A stretch of 35,133 nucleotides of DNA from Spirochaetota bacterium (GTDB lineage: Bacteria > Spirochaetota > Spirochaetia > Treponematales > Rectinemataceae): the NCBI GenBank assembly GCA_022711355.1, contig JAKLFE010000047.1, positions 1 to 35,133 on the forward strand. The letters are read 5' to 3'. Below, one piece after another: positions 6,603-14,796 of the stretch (the stretch's first letter is position 1; each line of letters begins with the position of its first letter). The notes below the pieces were generated by a model, which did no database searches, was not told where the DNA came from, and was given only the letters and a program-made list of their open reading frames with translations. The translations under genes were made by a program, and so were the position numbers.

Positions 6603-8667
6603 GCATTTCTCCGCCACAGGTCGGTCTTCCGAAGGTCCTCGCGATCGAGGCGAAGTACGCGTCGCCTCGCTCGGTGTCCAGGACCCAGAGCAGGTACTCT
6701 TTTTCATAGGCCACGCCCCGATCGTCCAGGTAGGACACCGGGTACGCGAGGAGGGGCGCGTTCTCGGCGGAGTGGCGGCGCAAGACGGTCTTGATGCCCA
6801 GGAACAGCGCGCTCGGATCGAGGGCCGGATCCAGGACTACGGCGTGCACGCAGTTCGTGAGGTTGGAGAGGTTGAGCCCGACGTCCGAGAGGGAGAGGAT
6901 CAGGAGGGCCGTCAGCCTCTCCCCCTGCCTCATGCAGTAGGCCGCGCGCTCCCGCCTGAAGCCCTGGCGCGCGTACTCGGCGGAGAGCTCGCGGTCGGCC
7001 TCCTCCTCGTCGCCCTCCGCGAGCCCGAGGGCCTCGAACATGAGGCCGCCGGAGGCGCCTTTATAGAAGCGCCTGGCCTCGGCGAGGTCCTCGCGCCGGG
7101 CCGGGAAGAGGAGGAAGGAGGGGGATTCGTCCTTCGGTTCGGGGATCTGGCTAAGGTAGGCGAAGGCGTCGAGCGAAGCCTTGCTCTGATCCCCGATATC
7201 ATGCACGGCGCCGCCGAAGACGCGGCTCGGAAAGCGGTTCTCCCTGCGGTAGTAGCCCATGAGGTAGTCGATATGGGCCGAAGGGTGGTGGTAGAAGTCG
7301 TTGGCGAAGCGCTGGACCTCCTCCATGACGTGCACGCCCGCCAGGCCGTAGCCGCTTTGCGAGGCGGCGTGGTGGTGGATGATCCAGGAGCTCGGGTAGA
7401 AGCGGAGCATGGACATATGGCCGAAGAGCTGGCCCTTGTCCTGGAAGAGGAAATGCCGGGCGATGGAGGGGCTCTCGAGGTAGAGCTTCTCGTAGGTCCG
7501 CTTGAACTCCTCCTTGCGCGACTCGATCGACTTGTATTTCGAGGGGTAGATGAAGCTCGACTCGAAGAAGAGCCGCCAGAGCTCCTCCATGTCGACCTTC
7601 CCGCAGACCTTGAGCCTTCCGTCGAGGGACTGGTGGATGAAGGCCGAGAGGCGGACCTGGTCGGCCGCCGCCATGTCCAGGAACACGAGGCCGCAGCGGG
7701 CCGTGCAATGCCCCTCCTCGCGATTCGCGACGTTCCGATAGAGGACCTGGGCCCGGCACTCGAAGACGACGCAATTGGCGATCTCGATGGAGACCCGCGG
7801 GACGATCATGCCGGGCAGGAGGACGGAGCGCTCGAAGAATTCCTCGACGCAGATCCCGGCGCCCGAGATATCCTCGGCCTGGAGGCAGACCTGCTTGCCG
7901 GTGAAGGGATGCTCGAAGCGAGCGACGGGCGCCGGCCTGAGTACCTGCCGCTGGCCGCGGAATTCCCTGGACCTGTAGCGCTTGATGGAGCTCGAGCCGG
8001 GCGCCAGCACGAGCTCCCGCCCCGCCTCGCCCCTGCCCATCCGGGTTACGACGCAGTCCCCCGAGTACAGCAGCGCCCCGCCCTTCGAGAACATGGCGGT
8101 GACGGGGCGCTCGGCGTTGATCCAGCGCAGCGAGCCTGACGGCGGGCGGGAGAGGGCGAGGCGGAAGGACTCCGCGTTGAAATCCAGGAGCTCGCCCTCG
8201 AAGGCCATCCCGTCCTGGAGGATCCCGGCCGCGACGCCTTCGCAGGGATGGCGGTCCATGGCGCGGAGCCCCTTCTCGTAGCCGGACTCCGGGATGAGGA
8301 GCTCGATCCCCTCCGAGTCGAGGCGGGAGAGCTCCGCCTTGACGACGACGTGGCTGCTCCCGTCGCTCAGGAGGATGCTCTCGAGCTCGTAGTCGGCGAT
8401 GCGGCGCGGCGGGGGGGAGGCCCAGCGGCAGGCGAGGGACTCGTCGACGCAGGGAAGGGGAAAGGCCCGGCAGGAAATGCGGTCGCCCGACTCTCGATGC
8501 CGGAAGAATACGTGGATCGCCCCTTCGCGGAAGTTGATGAGGTTGAGGAGGTTGAGGAGGTCCCGGCGCCTGACCCGCTTGCCCGCCTCCGCCTGGGCGG
8601 AGGGCCGGCGAGGCCCCTCCGGGTCAAGGGCGGGGGCGGGGACGAGCTTCAAGTCGTCGTCATGCAT
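6589..8667 (-). CDS. PilZ-domain protein fused to an acyltransferase-like C-terminal region
   Basis: A 692-residue soluble protein. Residues about 225-350 carry a PilZ c-di-GMP-binding domain: the Arg motif region RYRSREFRGQRQ and the D-x-S-G-x-G motif in AEDISGAGICVEE. The N-terminal 220 residues contain further beta-rich sequence similar to PilZ-associated domains. The C-terminal 320 residues (LWRLFFESSFIYPSKYKS, MSMLRFYPSSWIIHHHAA and VFGGAVHDIGDQ) are not a family I can name with certainty; they resemble GNAT-type N-acyltransferase folds. The ATG at 8667 has GGGAG 8 nt upstream. It is first in a two-gene operon with the HD-GYP gene and is the likely effector of the pathway. Confidence 0.75.
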   Translation of the reverse strand: MHDDDLKLVPAPALDPEGPRRPSAQAEAGKRVRRRDLLNLLNLINFREGAIHVFFRHRESGDRISCRAFPLPCVDESLACRWASPPPRRIADYELESILLSDGSSHVVVKAELSRLDSEGIELLIPESGYEKGLRAMDRHPCEGVAAGILQDGMAFEGELLDFNAESFRLALSRPPSGSLRWINAERPVTAMFSKGGALLYSGDCVVTRMGRGEAGRELVLAPGSSSIKRYRSREFRGQRQVLRPAPVARFEHPFTGKQVCLQAEDISGAGICVEEFFERSVLLPGMIVPRVSIEIANCVVFECRAQVLYRNVANREEGHCTARCGLVFLDMAAADQVRLSAFIHQSLDGRLKVCGKVDMEELWRLFFESSFIYPSKYKSIESRKEEFKRTYEKLYLESPSIARHFLFQDKGQLFGHMSMLRFYPSSWIIHHHAASQSGYGLAGVHVMEEVQRFANDFYHHPSAHIDYLMGYYRRENRFPSRVFGGAVHDIGDQSKASLDAFAYLSQIPEPKDESPSFLLFPARREDLAEARRFYKGASGGLMFEALGLAEGDEEEADRELSAEYARQGFRRERAAYCMRQGERLTALLILSLSDVGLNLSNLTNCVHAVVLDPALDPSALFLGIKTVLRRHSAENAPLLAYPVSYLDDRGVAYEKEYLLWVLDTERGDAYFASIARTFGRPTCGGEMHAEA

Positions 8668-9004
8668 CGAAGGCGCTCCCGGGGGCCGTCGCGCGCGGCC
8701 CCTGCGAGGACGAGCTCGCCGAGCCCGCGCGGCCTTGCCTCGGGCACCTGGCGCATATCCGGCTCGTCCGCTTACTAGATTCTCGTCCGACCGTCCTGGA
8801 ATCCCTCCTAGATTGCTCTTACGAGAACGGAGCTGTCAAGATAAATAACGCCGTCGCCGCCGCGATAGACGACATGCCCGCGCGGCCCCCGGCCAAGGGC
8901 TCTATTCTCTCCATATCCTGGAGGCGGGCCCTGGGGCCGGCGGCTTCGGGCATCGCGCGGGCCGGATTGACAGCCGCCGGCCGCGCCGCGCACAATGCCT
9001 CCTC
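8668..9004. other. Divergent intergenic region between the PilZ and MFS genes
   Basis: This 337-bp region must hold the promoter of the minus-strand PilZ/HD-GYP operon, which I could not place, and the plus-strand MFS promoter at 8967-8996. At 8811-8850 the minus strand reads VIYLDSSVLVRAI followed by a stop. That resembles the N-terminal strand of a PIN-domain toxin, but nothing more of such a gene is present. No other gene is seen. Confidence 0.4.
8967..8996 (+). promoter_or_regulatory. Sigma70-type promoter for the MFS gene, next to its start codon
   Basis: TTGACA (8967-8972), an 18-bp spacer and CACAAT (8991-8996) end only 8 nt before the proposed TTG start at 9005. No Shine-Dalgarno sequence lies between, so the mRNA would be leaderless or nearly so. 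Confidence 0.55.
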
Positions 9005-10327
9005 TTGAGCCGAGCCGCCCGCCCCGCCGCCATCTTCGTCGGCCTTTCCTCGTTCCAGGCCCTCGCTATGTTCCGGCGGGGCATCTTCTACACCTTCCTC
9101 GGGGTCTACCTCCGCTCCTACCTCGGCATGAGCGTCACGGAGACCACCCTCTTCGAGACCCTGCCGATGATCCTCAACATCCTCTTCCAGACCTTCGTCT
9201 GGGGGAGGATCACCGACCGGCTCCAGCTCAGGCGCAGCCTCATCGTCGCGGGCGAGCTCCTGGCGAGCGTCGGCCACCTGGCCCTGTGGTACCTCCACGC
9301 GCGGAGCCCCGATCCCCGGGCCGCGGGCTGGGCCATCATCTGGGGCCTGACGGTCATCGAGATCTTCTGGTCCATGTCCAACATCGGCTGGAGCGCCTTC
9401 ATCTCGGACGCCTACGGTCCCGCGGAGCGCAACGCGATCCAGGGCAAGCTCGCGAGCGTGGGCGGGGCGGGCAGGATGCTCGGGATCGTGATCGGGGGCC
9501 TTCTGTACGACGGCATGGGCAAGGCCTATCCCGGCTGGGGCTTCCAGGCCGGGGGCATCTTCTTCGCCTCGGCCGCCGCGATGTGCGTCTCCGTCATCCC
9601 CCTCCTCTTCATCCCCGAGGGAGGGGTCGGCTTCCGGCCCGAGGAGGCTCCCGGCGCGGGCGCGGAGGCGGATGCCCGGGCCGGCGGGAGGGCCTCGGGC
9701 CCCGGCGAGCTCCGCGTCTTCGCGGTCTTCCTCGTCGCGATGCTCCTCATCAACTCGGGCACCAACTCCCTGGCCACCTTCAAGGCCCAGTACCTCGACC
9801 TCCCCGAGGGCTTCGCCGCCTCGGCGAGGACCATCAGCCTCGTGATGGACGTCGAGTCGGGCTCCCTCATCCTCGTCGGCTTCTTCCTGGGCGCCTTGGG
9901 CGGCGCGATGGGCATCCCCGCCCTCCTCGTCGCCGGCACCCTCGCGGGGGCGGCCTCCCTCCTCCTCTACGCCCTCGCGCCGAGCATAGGGCTCATCTAC
10001 CTCGCCTCGGCCTTCAAGGGCCTGTCGGACGGCTGCGTCTCCTCGTCGTCCTACGCCTACGCCTCGACCCTCATCCCGCCCGAGAAGCGCGGACGCTACT
10101 TCGCGGCCTACAACGCGACCTTCATGCTGAGCTGGGGCACCTCCGCCACCCTGGTCACCGGGCCCCTCATCGACGGCCTCGTCCGGGCTGGCCGGCCGGC
10201 GGCCTTCGCCTACCGCGCGGGTATCCTCTCCTCGGTGGCCATCATGCTCCTCGGCCTCGGCCTCCTCGGCCTCCTCTTGCGGACCAGGCCGGCGCGCCGA
10301 GGGGCCGCGGCCGGGCCATCGGCCTAG
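9005..10327 (+). CDS. Major facilitator superfamily transporter
   Basis: A 440-residue inner-membrane protein with about 12 hydrophobic segments, including a first helix containing GLSSFQALAMFRRG, the loop 2-3 motif WGRITDRLQLRRSL (related to the MFS signature) and a long hydrophilic central loop (about 210-235). The substrate is unknown. The start is uncertain: TTG at 9005 includes the whole first helix but has no ribosome binding site, whereas ATG at 9068 would cut into that helix. I prefer 9005 because the promoter's -10 box lies 8 nt upstream. The gene is convergent with the NQR operon, and the two stops are 3 bp apart. Confidence 0.82.
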   Translation: MSRAARPAAIFVGLSSFQALAMFRRGIFYTFLGVYLRSYLGMSVTETTLFETLPMILNILFQTFVWGRITDRLQLRRSLIVAGELLASVGHLALWYLHARSPDPRAAGWAIIWGLTVIEIFWSMSNIGWSAFISDAYGPAERNAIQGKLASVGGAGRMLGIVIGGLLYDGMGKAYPGWGFQAGGIFFASAAAMCVSVIPLLFIPEGGVGFRPEEAPGAGAEADARAGGRASGPGELRVFAVFLVAMLLINSGTNSLATFKAQYLDLPEGFAASARTISLVMDVESGSLILVGFFLGALGGAMGIPALLVAGTLAGAASLLLYALAPSIGLIYLASAFKGLSDGCVSSSSYAYASTLIPPEKRGRYFAAYNATFMLSWGTSATLVTGPLIDGLVRAGRPAAFAYRAGILSSVAIMLLGLGLLGLLLRTRPARRGAAAGPSA

Positions 10328-10330
10328 GGG

Positions 10331-10783
10331 CTAGGGCCCGAGGAGGCGCTTGAGCGCGGCCGGGTCGAGGCGGAAGGGGCTACCCTCGCCCTGGCAGAAG
10401 TGGTGCTCGCGCAGGAGGTGGAGGGAGAGCTCGGAGAAGACGAGCCGCTCCCCGCCCTCCAGGGCCTCCACGCTGACCGAATTCTTATGGTAGAAGCCGT
10501 CGCGCCAGGGGCAGGGCAGGCGCCCCCGCGACTCCTCGCTGCGCACGAGCCACCGTCCCTCCACGGTAACGGGCTCGCCGAGGCCCGCCTCGCCCTTCCT
10601 CGCCAGCTCGGCCAGGCGGTCGGCGGCGGCCCCCAGGTCCAGGCCGAGGGCGGCGGCGGCCTCCTCGTCGGCGGCGACGATGTCAGCCAACGCGCGCTCG
10701 TCCGATCCGAGGAACCCGCGCGCGGTGATCGCTCCCGGCGCCATGCCGGCGGCGGCGGCCCGGTCCCTTTCGCTCATCTTCAT
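10331..10783 (-). CDS. Conserved hypothetical protein, last gene of the nqr operon
   Basis: A 150-residue soluble protein of unknown function. The N-terminal half is Ala-rich and helical. The C-terminal half has a distinctive run with GRLPCPWRDGFYHKNS, SELSLHLLREHHFCQG and SPFRLDPAALKRLL, including Cys and His residues (CPW, HHFC) that could bind metal. I do not recognise a named family. The ATG has GGAGG 7 nt upstream and begins 20 bp after nqrF, so it is probably co-transcribed with the respiratory complex. A role in assembly or as an accessory subunit is only a guess from position. Confidence 0.75.
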   Translation of the reverse strand: MKMSERDRAAAAGMAPGAITARGFLGSDERALADIVAADEEAAAALGLDLGAAADRLAELARKGEAGLGEPVTVEGRWLVRSEESRGRLPCPWRDGFYHKNSVSVEALEGGERLVFSELSLHLLREHHFCQGEGSPFRLDPAALKRLLGP

Positions 10784-10803
10784 GGCTGCCTCCAGCTCTC
10801 CCC

Positions 10804-11925
10804 TCAGGCGAACTTGTCGAAGAAGATGTCCTCCGCGGCCATGCCGGCGGCGGTCATGACCTTGACGCAGGCGTCGATCATGCCGGGGCTCCCGCAGAGG
10901 TAGCCCTCCCGCGCCCCGGGCGGCAGCCGCTCCTTGAGGTAGCGCGCGAGGACCTCGGTGACGATGCCGGTCTCGCCGGCCCAGCCGTCCTCGGGCTTGG
11001 GCTCGGAGAGGGCGGGCACGAAGTGGAAGCGGGGCAGGCGGCGCTCGAGCTCGGCCAGCTCCTCGAGGTAGAATGCGTCGCGGCCGGAGCGGGCCCCGAA
11101 GAAGTACCAGATCTCCTTGTCCGGATGGGCCCCGGTCTCGGCGATGTGGTAGAGGATGCTCTTGAAGGGCGCCATGCCCGAGCCGCCGGCGACGCAGACC
11201 ATGGTCGCGGGGCCCGGGCGCACCTTGAAGTCGCCGAAGGGCCCGACGGCCTCGACCGCGTCGCCCTCCTTGAGGTGCTTGTGCACCCAGGTCGTGGCTA
11301 TGCCCCCCGGCACGAGGCGCACGAGGAGCTCGATGTGGCCGGAGTCCGAGGGCCGCGAGGACATCGAGTAGGCGCGCTGGGTCGACTCCTTGTAGTCGCC
11401 GTAGGGAGGCACCACGAGCTGGGCGTACTGCCCCGGCTCGAAGGAGATGCCCCCCGCCGGCTCCTCGATCCGGAGGTAGAGCTCCTTGATATCGTAGGTC
11501 AGGTCGCGGATCCGCTCGACGGTGGTCCTGAACTTCTTTATGTTGAAGAGGTACTCGGGCAGCTCGATCGCGATGTCCTTCTTGACCTTGACCTGGCAGC
11601 CGAGGCGCAGGTTGCGCGAAACCTCCTCCGGCGTCAGGTAGGGCGTCTCGGTGGGCAGGTGGGGCCCGACGTCGGAGAGGACGCGGACCTTGCAGGCGCC
11701 GCAGGAGCCGCGGCCGCCGCAGGCCGAGGGCAGGAAGACGCCCTCGCCGGCGAGGGCGCCCAGGAGGGGCGAGCCGCCCTTGACGGTATAGCGGCGCTTG
11801 CCGCCGTTCACGTCGATCGTCACCTCCCCGTAGTCGTTGAGGAGGCGGTCGGCGACCGCGATGACCAGGGCGAGGGCCGCGGCTATGCCCGCGGTGAGGG
11901 CGGGGCCGATAAGGAGAGGATGCAT
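10804..11925 (-). CDS. nqrF: NADH:quinone oxidoreductase (Na+-translocating), subunit F
   Basis: A 373-residue NADH-oxidising subunit. One N-terminal membrane helix (about 5-25) is followed by a 2Fe-2S ferredoxin domain with Cys69, Cys75, Cys78 and Cys110. The FAD-binding domain contains RAYSMSS and the NAD-binding domain contains GGSGMAPFKS and the terminal CGSPGM motif. It would pass electrons from NADH through FAD and the iron-sulfur centre to the membrane subunits. This architecture is NqrF, not RnfB/RnfC. The gene lies 9 bp downstream of nqrE. Length is slightly shorter than the roughly 408 residues of Vibrio NqrF. Confidence 0.93.
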   Translation of the reverse strand: MHPLLIGPALTAGIAAALALVIAVADRLLNDYGEVTIDVNGGKRRYTVKGGSPLLGALAGEGVFLPSACGGRGSCGACKVRVLSDVGPHLPTETPYLTPEEVSRNLRLGCQVKVKKDIAIELPEYLFNIKKFRTTVERIRDLTYDIKELYLRIEEPAGGISFEPGQYAQLVVPPYGDYKESTQRAYSMSSRPSDSGHIELLVRLVPGGIATTWVHKHLKEGDAVEAVGPFGDFKVRPGPATMVCVAGGSGMAPFKSILYHIAETGAHPDKEIWYFFGARSGRDAFYLEELAELERRLPRFHFVPALSEPKPEDGWAGETGIVTEVLARYLKERLPPGAREGYLCGSPGMIDACVKVMTAAGMAAEDIFFDKFA

Positions 11926-11934
11926 CCGGGCCTC

Positions 11935-12528
11935 CTACTGGACGTTGACCATGCCGGAGAAGCCGATGAAGGCCATGGCCATGAAGCCGATGGTGACGAG
12001 GGTGATGCCCGCGCCCTTGAGCCCCGCCGGCACCGGGGCCGCGTCCACCTTCTTGCGGATCGAGGACAGGAGGGCGATCGCGAGCCACCAGCCGGCCCCG
12101 CTGCCCAGGCCGAATGCCGCGGCCTGGAGGAAGCCGTAGTTCCGGATCTGCATGAAGAGGATCGCGCCCAGGATGGCGCAGTTCACGGTGATGAGGGGGA
12201 GGAAGATCCCCAGCGAGAGGTAGAGGGCCGGCGACACCCGGTCGATGACCATCTCGAGGACCTGGACGATGGCCGCGATCACGATGATGAAGATGATGAA
12301 GGAGAGGTAGCCGATCCCGGCCGGCTCGATGACGAGCTTGAGCACGGCCCAGGAGGCGATCATGGTGATGGCCATGACCACCGTGACGGCCAGCCCCAGG
12401 CCCGAGGAGGACTTCTGGTCCTTCGAGATGGAGATGAAGGAGCACATGCCCAGGAAGTTGGACAGGAGGATGTTGTTCGTGAAGATCGAGGCGACGAGGA
12501 GGGTGAGGGGGTGGATCTCGGGGCTCAT
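11935..12528 (-). CDS. nqrE: Na+-NQR subunit E
   Basis: A 197-residue integral membrane protein with about six helices, of the NqrE/RnfA family. The conserved Cys residues for the intramembrane iron-sulfur centre shared with NqrD are seen as Cys29 (NFLGMCSF) and Cys117 (TVNCAILG). The IFTNNILLSNFLG segment is typical. The ATG at 12528 has GGGAGG 6 nt upstream and overlaps the nqrD stop (ATGA). The closest family name is NqrE because of the nqrF neighbour. Confidence 0.92.
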   Translation of the reverse strand: MSPEIHPLTLLVASIFTNNILLSNFLGMCSFISISKDQKSSSGLGLAVTVVMAITMIASWAVLKLVIEPAGIGYLSFIIFIIVIAAIVQVLEMVIDRVSPALYLSLGIFLPLITVNCAILGAILFMQIRNYGFLQAAAFGLGSGAGWWLAIALLSSIRKKVDAAPVPAGLKGAGITLVTIGFMAMAFIGFSGMVNVQ

Positions 12529-13151
12529 CTCTTGCCTCCCTTCATGCGCTCCTGCAGCGTCTTGAGGCCCCACATGGCCATGGCCAGGAGGAAGAAGGCG
12601 CTCGGCGCCATGATCATGATGGTCCAGCTCGTCCAGCGGGGCCCGAGGAGGGGGACGCCCGCGAAGCTGCCGAAGCCGAAGAGCTCCCGCACGACGGCGA
12701 TGGCCACGAGGACGGCCATGTAGCCCAGGCCGCTCGTCAGGCCGTCCCAGAAGGAGAGGGCCGGCGGGTTCGAGCGGGCGAAGGCCTCGGCCCGGCCCAT
12801 GATGATGCAGTTCGTGATGATGAGGCCCACGTAGGGCCCGAGGGAGCGGGAGACCTCGGGGAGGTAGGCCCGCAGGACGATGTCGATGATGATGACGTAG
12901 AAGGAGATCACGAGGACCTGCACGATCATCCTGACCTTGGCGGGTATGGCCTTGTTCATCGCCGAGAGGGTGGCGCTCGAGAAGGCCGTGGCCAGGCTCA
13001 CCCCCGTCGTCATGATGAGGGTGTTCGAGAGGTTGTTCGTCACCGCCAGGGTCGAGCAGATGCCCAGGACCTGGACGAAGACCGGGTTGTTCCACCACAG
13101 GTTGTCGACGAGTATCGAGGCGGCCGCGCCGCGCTTCTTCGCAGGGCTCAT
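12525..13151 (-). CDS. nqrD: Na+-NQR subunit D
   Basis: A 208-residue integral membrane protein of the NqrD/RnfE family. It carries CSTLAVTNNLSNT with Cys32 and the second conserved Cys in GLIITNCIIMGRAEAFA. The paired half-helices with Asn residues (TNN, TNC) are characteristic of the NqrD/NqrE pair. It overlaps nqrC by 4 bp at the start (ATGA) and nqrE by 4 bp at the end, so the four genes are tightly coupled. Confidence 0.92.
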   Translation of the reverse strand: MSPAKKRGAAASILVDNLWWNNPVFVQVLGICSTLAVTNNLSNTLIMTTGVSLATAFSSATLSAMNKAIPAKVRMIVQVLVISFYVIIIDIVLRAYLPEVSRSLGPYVGLIITNCIIMGRAEAFARSNPPALSFWDGLTSGLGYMAVLVAIAVVRELFGFGSFAGVPLLGPRWTSWTIMIMAPSAFFLLAMAMWGLKTLQERMKGGKR

Positions 13152-13783
13152 CTGAGCTTCCCTCCGTCCCGCAGGGCCTCGAACGAGGCGAGGCCCGCGT
13201 TCACGATGCGCTCGACGGCCGCGCTCGTGAGCGTGGCGCCCGTCACCGCGTCGAGCTCGCCGTTCCCGGGATCGGGATCCCCCGACCCGCTCCCCTGCCT
13301 AACCCGGATCCTCCCGCCCGAGAGGGCCTCGCCGCGGAACTGGGCCGTGAACCAGGCCTCGCCGATGCGGCCGCCGAGGCCCGGGGTCTCGTTCTGCGAG
13401 ACCAGCTCGAGGCCGACGATCCTCGATACCTGCGCGTCCACGGCGAGGACGGCGGAGATCCCGCCCCAGAGCCCCGGGCCCGAGACGGAGGCCGCGTAGG
13501 CGGCCGTCTCGCCCGCGCCCAGGCGGTAGAGGGGCGAGGCCCGGCCGGGGGTCCCGGCCTCGGGGCGGATCTCCGCGACGAGCCGGAGGTAGGCCTCGTC
13601 CGCCGACTCTCCCGGGCCGGGCTCGGCGCCGAGGGCCGCGAGGATGGCCCTGCGCTCGGCCAGGCGCTGGTTCGCGGCGACTCGATCCTTGGTCAGCTCG
13701 TTGGCGAGGGCGAGGAAGAAGACGAAGGCCGCGCAGACGACGAAGGTGAAGCCGACGGTGTAGGCGATCGAGTCTTTCTTCAT
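13148..13783 (-). CDS. nqrC: Na+-NQR subunit C (FMN-binding)
   Basis: A 211-residue protein with one N-terminal membrane helix (about 8-28) and a periplasmic FMN-binding domain. The flavinylation motif DAVTGAT is intact, so FMN should be attached to Thr184 by ApbE. SGPGLWGGI and ETPGLGGRI are further NqrC/RnfG landmarks. The ATG has GGAGG 7 nt upstream and overlaps the nqrB stop by 4 bp. At 211 residues it is shorter than Vibrio NqrC (about 257) and closer in size to RnfG, so it could equally be named RnfG on size alone. Confidence 0.88.
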   Translation of the reverse strand: MKKDSIAYTVGFTFVVCAAFVFFLALANELTKDRVAANQRLAERRAILAALGAEPGPGESADEAYLRLVAEIRPEAGTPGRASPLYRLGAGETAAYAASVSGPGLWGGISAVLAVDAQVSRIVGLELVSQNETPGLGGRIGEAWFTAQFRGEALSGGRIRVRQGSGSGDPDPGNGELDAVTGATLTSAAVERIVNAGLASFEALRDGGKLR

Positions 13784-14724
13784 GGCTTGGCCTCCGGGGC
13801 GGGGGCGGCGGCCGGCGCGCGCGAGTCCCGGGCGGCGCGCCGCCTCTCGGCTGCGGCCGCGGCGTCGTCGAGGAGGCTGGCCGCGGAGTTGCCCAGGAGG
13901 ACGGCGAAGCTCGTCCCCTCGGGGAAGAGGGAGAAGGTCCTGATGAGGATGACGCAGCAGCCGATCAGGGCGCCGTAGAGCCACTGGGCCGCCGGCTTCT
14001 TGGGGGCGCTCACGGGATCGGTCGCCATGAACACGGCGACGAAGAGGAAGGAGCCGGCGAGGAGGGACTCGAGGGGCAGGGCCTTCGCGACCCCGAGGGC
14101 GAGGAGGAGGGCGGCGAAGGAGGCGCCGGAAACGAGGGTGGAGAGCATGAGCCGGTACGAGGCGGTCTTGGTCGCGAGGAGGTAGATCCCGGCCAAGGCG
14201 ATGAGGAGGGCTGAGCTCTCGCCGAGGGCGCCCGCCCTGAGGCCAAGGATGAGGTCGCCCAGGCCCCGGCCCTCGCCGCCGCGCATGAGGACGAGGGGGG
14301 TGGCGCCGCCCACCGCGTCGACGGCGGTCCCGAAGGCGCCGGGGGAGAGGAAGCCGGATTGCATCGCCGCGACGAAGGAGATGTAGACGAAGAGCCGCCC
14401 GGCGATCGCGGGATTGAAGACGTTCCGGCCGAAGCCCCCGTAGACCTCCTTGGCCATGAAGACCGCGAAGGCCGCGCCGACCGCGACGATCCACAGGGGC
14501 ACGGTCGGGGGCATCGAGAGGGCGAGGAGGGCGCCGGTGACGAGGACCGCCTCGCTCGGCTTCTTCCCCCGCTTCCGCTCGAAGAGGAGCTCGACCCCCG
14601 CCCCGACGAGGAGGGAGACGGCGAGGATCGCGATGGATCGCGGACCGTAGAGGTAGATCGAGAAGAGGAAGAGGGGAGCCAGCGACGCGAGCACGCGGCG
14701 CATGACCGGCTGCTTCTGGAACAT
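13780..14724 (-). CDS. nqrB: Na+-NQR subunit B (short form)
   Basis: A 314-residue integral membrane subunit of the NqrB/RnfD family. The loop YGGFGRNVFNPAIAGR and ATPLVLMR are diagnostic. The covalent FMN site should be Thr142 in DAVGGAT; the usual Ser/Thr before GAT is a Gly here. The protein is about 100 residues shorter than Vibrio NqrB and in this respect more like RnfD. A C-terminal Ala/Pro-rich hydrophilic tail (about 285-314) follows the last helix. The ATG has GGAGG 5 nt upstream. It is first in the operon; upstream is a chemotaxis receptor and not nqrA. Confidence 0.88.
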   Translation of the reverse strand: MFQKQPVMRRVLASLAPLFLFSIYLYGPRSIAILAVSLLVGAGVELLFERKRGKKPSEAVLVTGALLALSMPPTVPLWIVAVGAAFAVFMAKEVYGGFGRNVFNPAIAGRLFVYISFVAAMQSGFLSPGAFGTAVDAVGGATPLVLMRGGEGRGLGDLILGLRAGALGESSALLIALAGIYLLATKTASYRLMLSTLVSGASFAALLLALGVAKALPLESLLAGSFLFVAVFMATDPVSAPKKPAAQWLYGALIGCCVILIRTFSLFPEGTSFAVLLGNSAASLLDDAAAAAERRRAARDSRAPAAAPAPEAKP

Positions 14725-14744
14725 GTCGGCCTCCTCGGAGGGAT

Positions 14745-14773
14745 AGTATAAACGGAACTCGCCGGGAATGCAA
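14745..14773 (-). promoter_or_regulatory. Sigma70-type promoter for the nqr operon
   Basis: On the minus strand, TTGCAT (14773-14768), a 17-bp spacer and TATACT (14750-14745) lie 20 bp upstream of the nqrB ATG. The short leader contains GAGGAGG. Confidence 0.6.
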
Positions 14774-14796
14774 AAGGAAGAGAAGCGGATCCGGGG

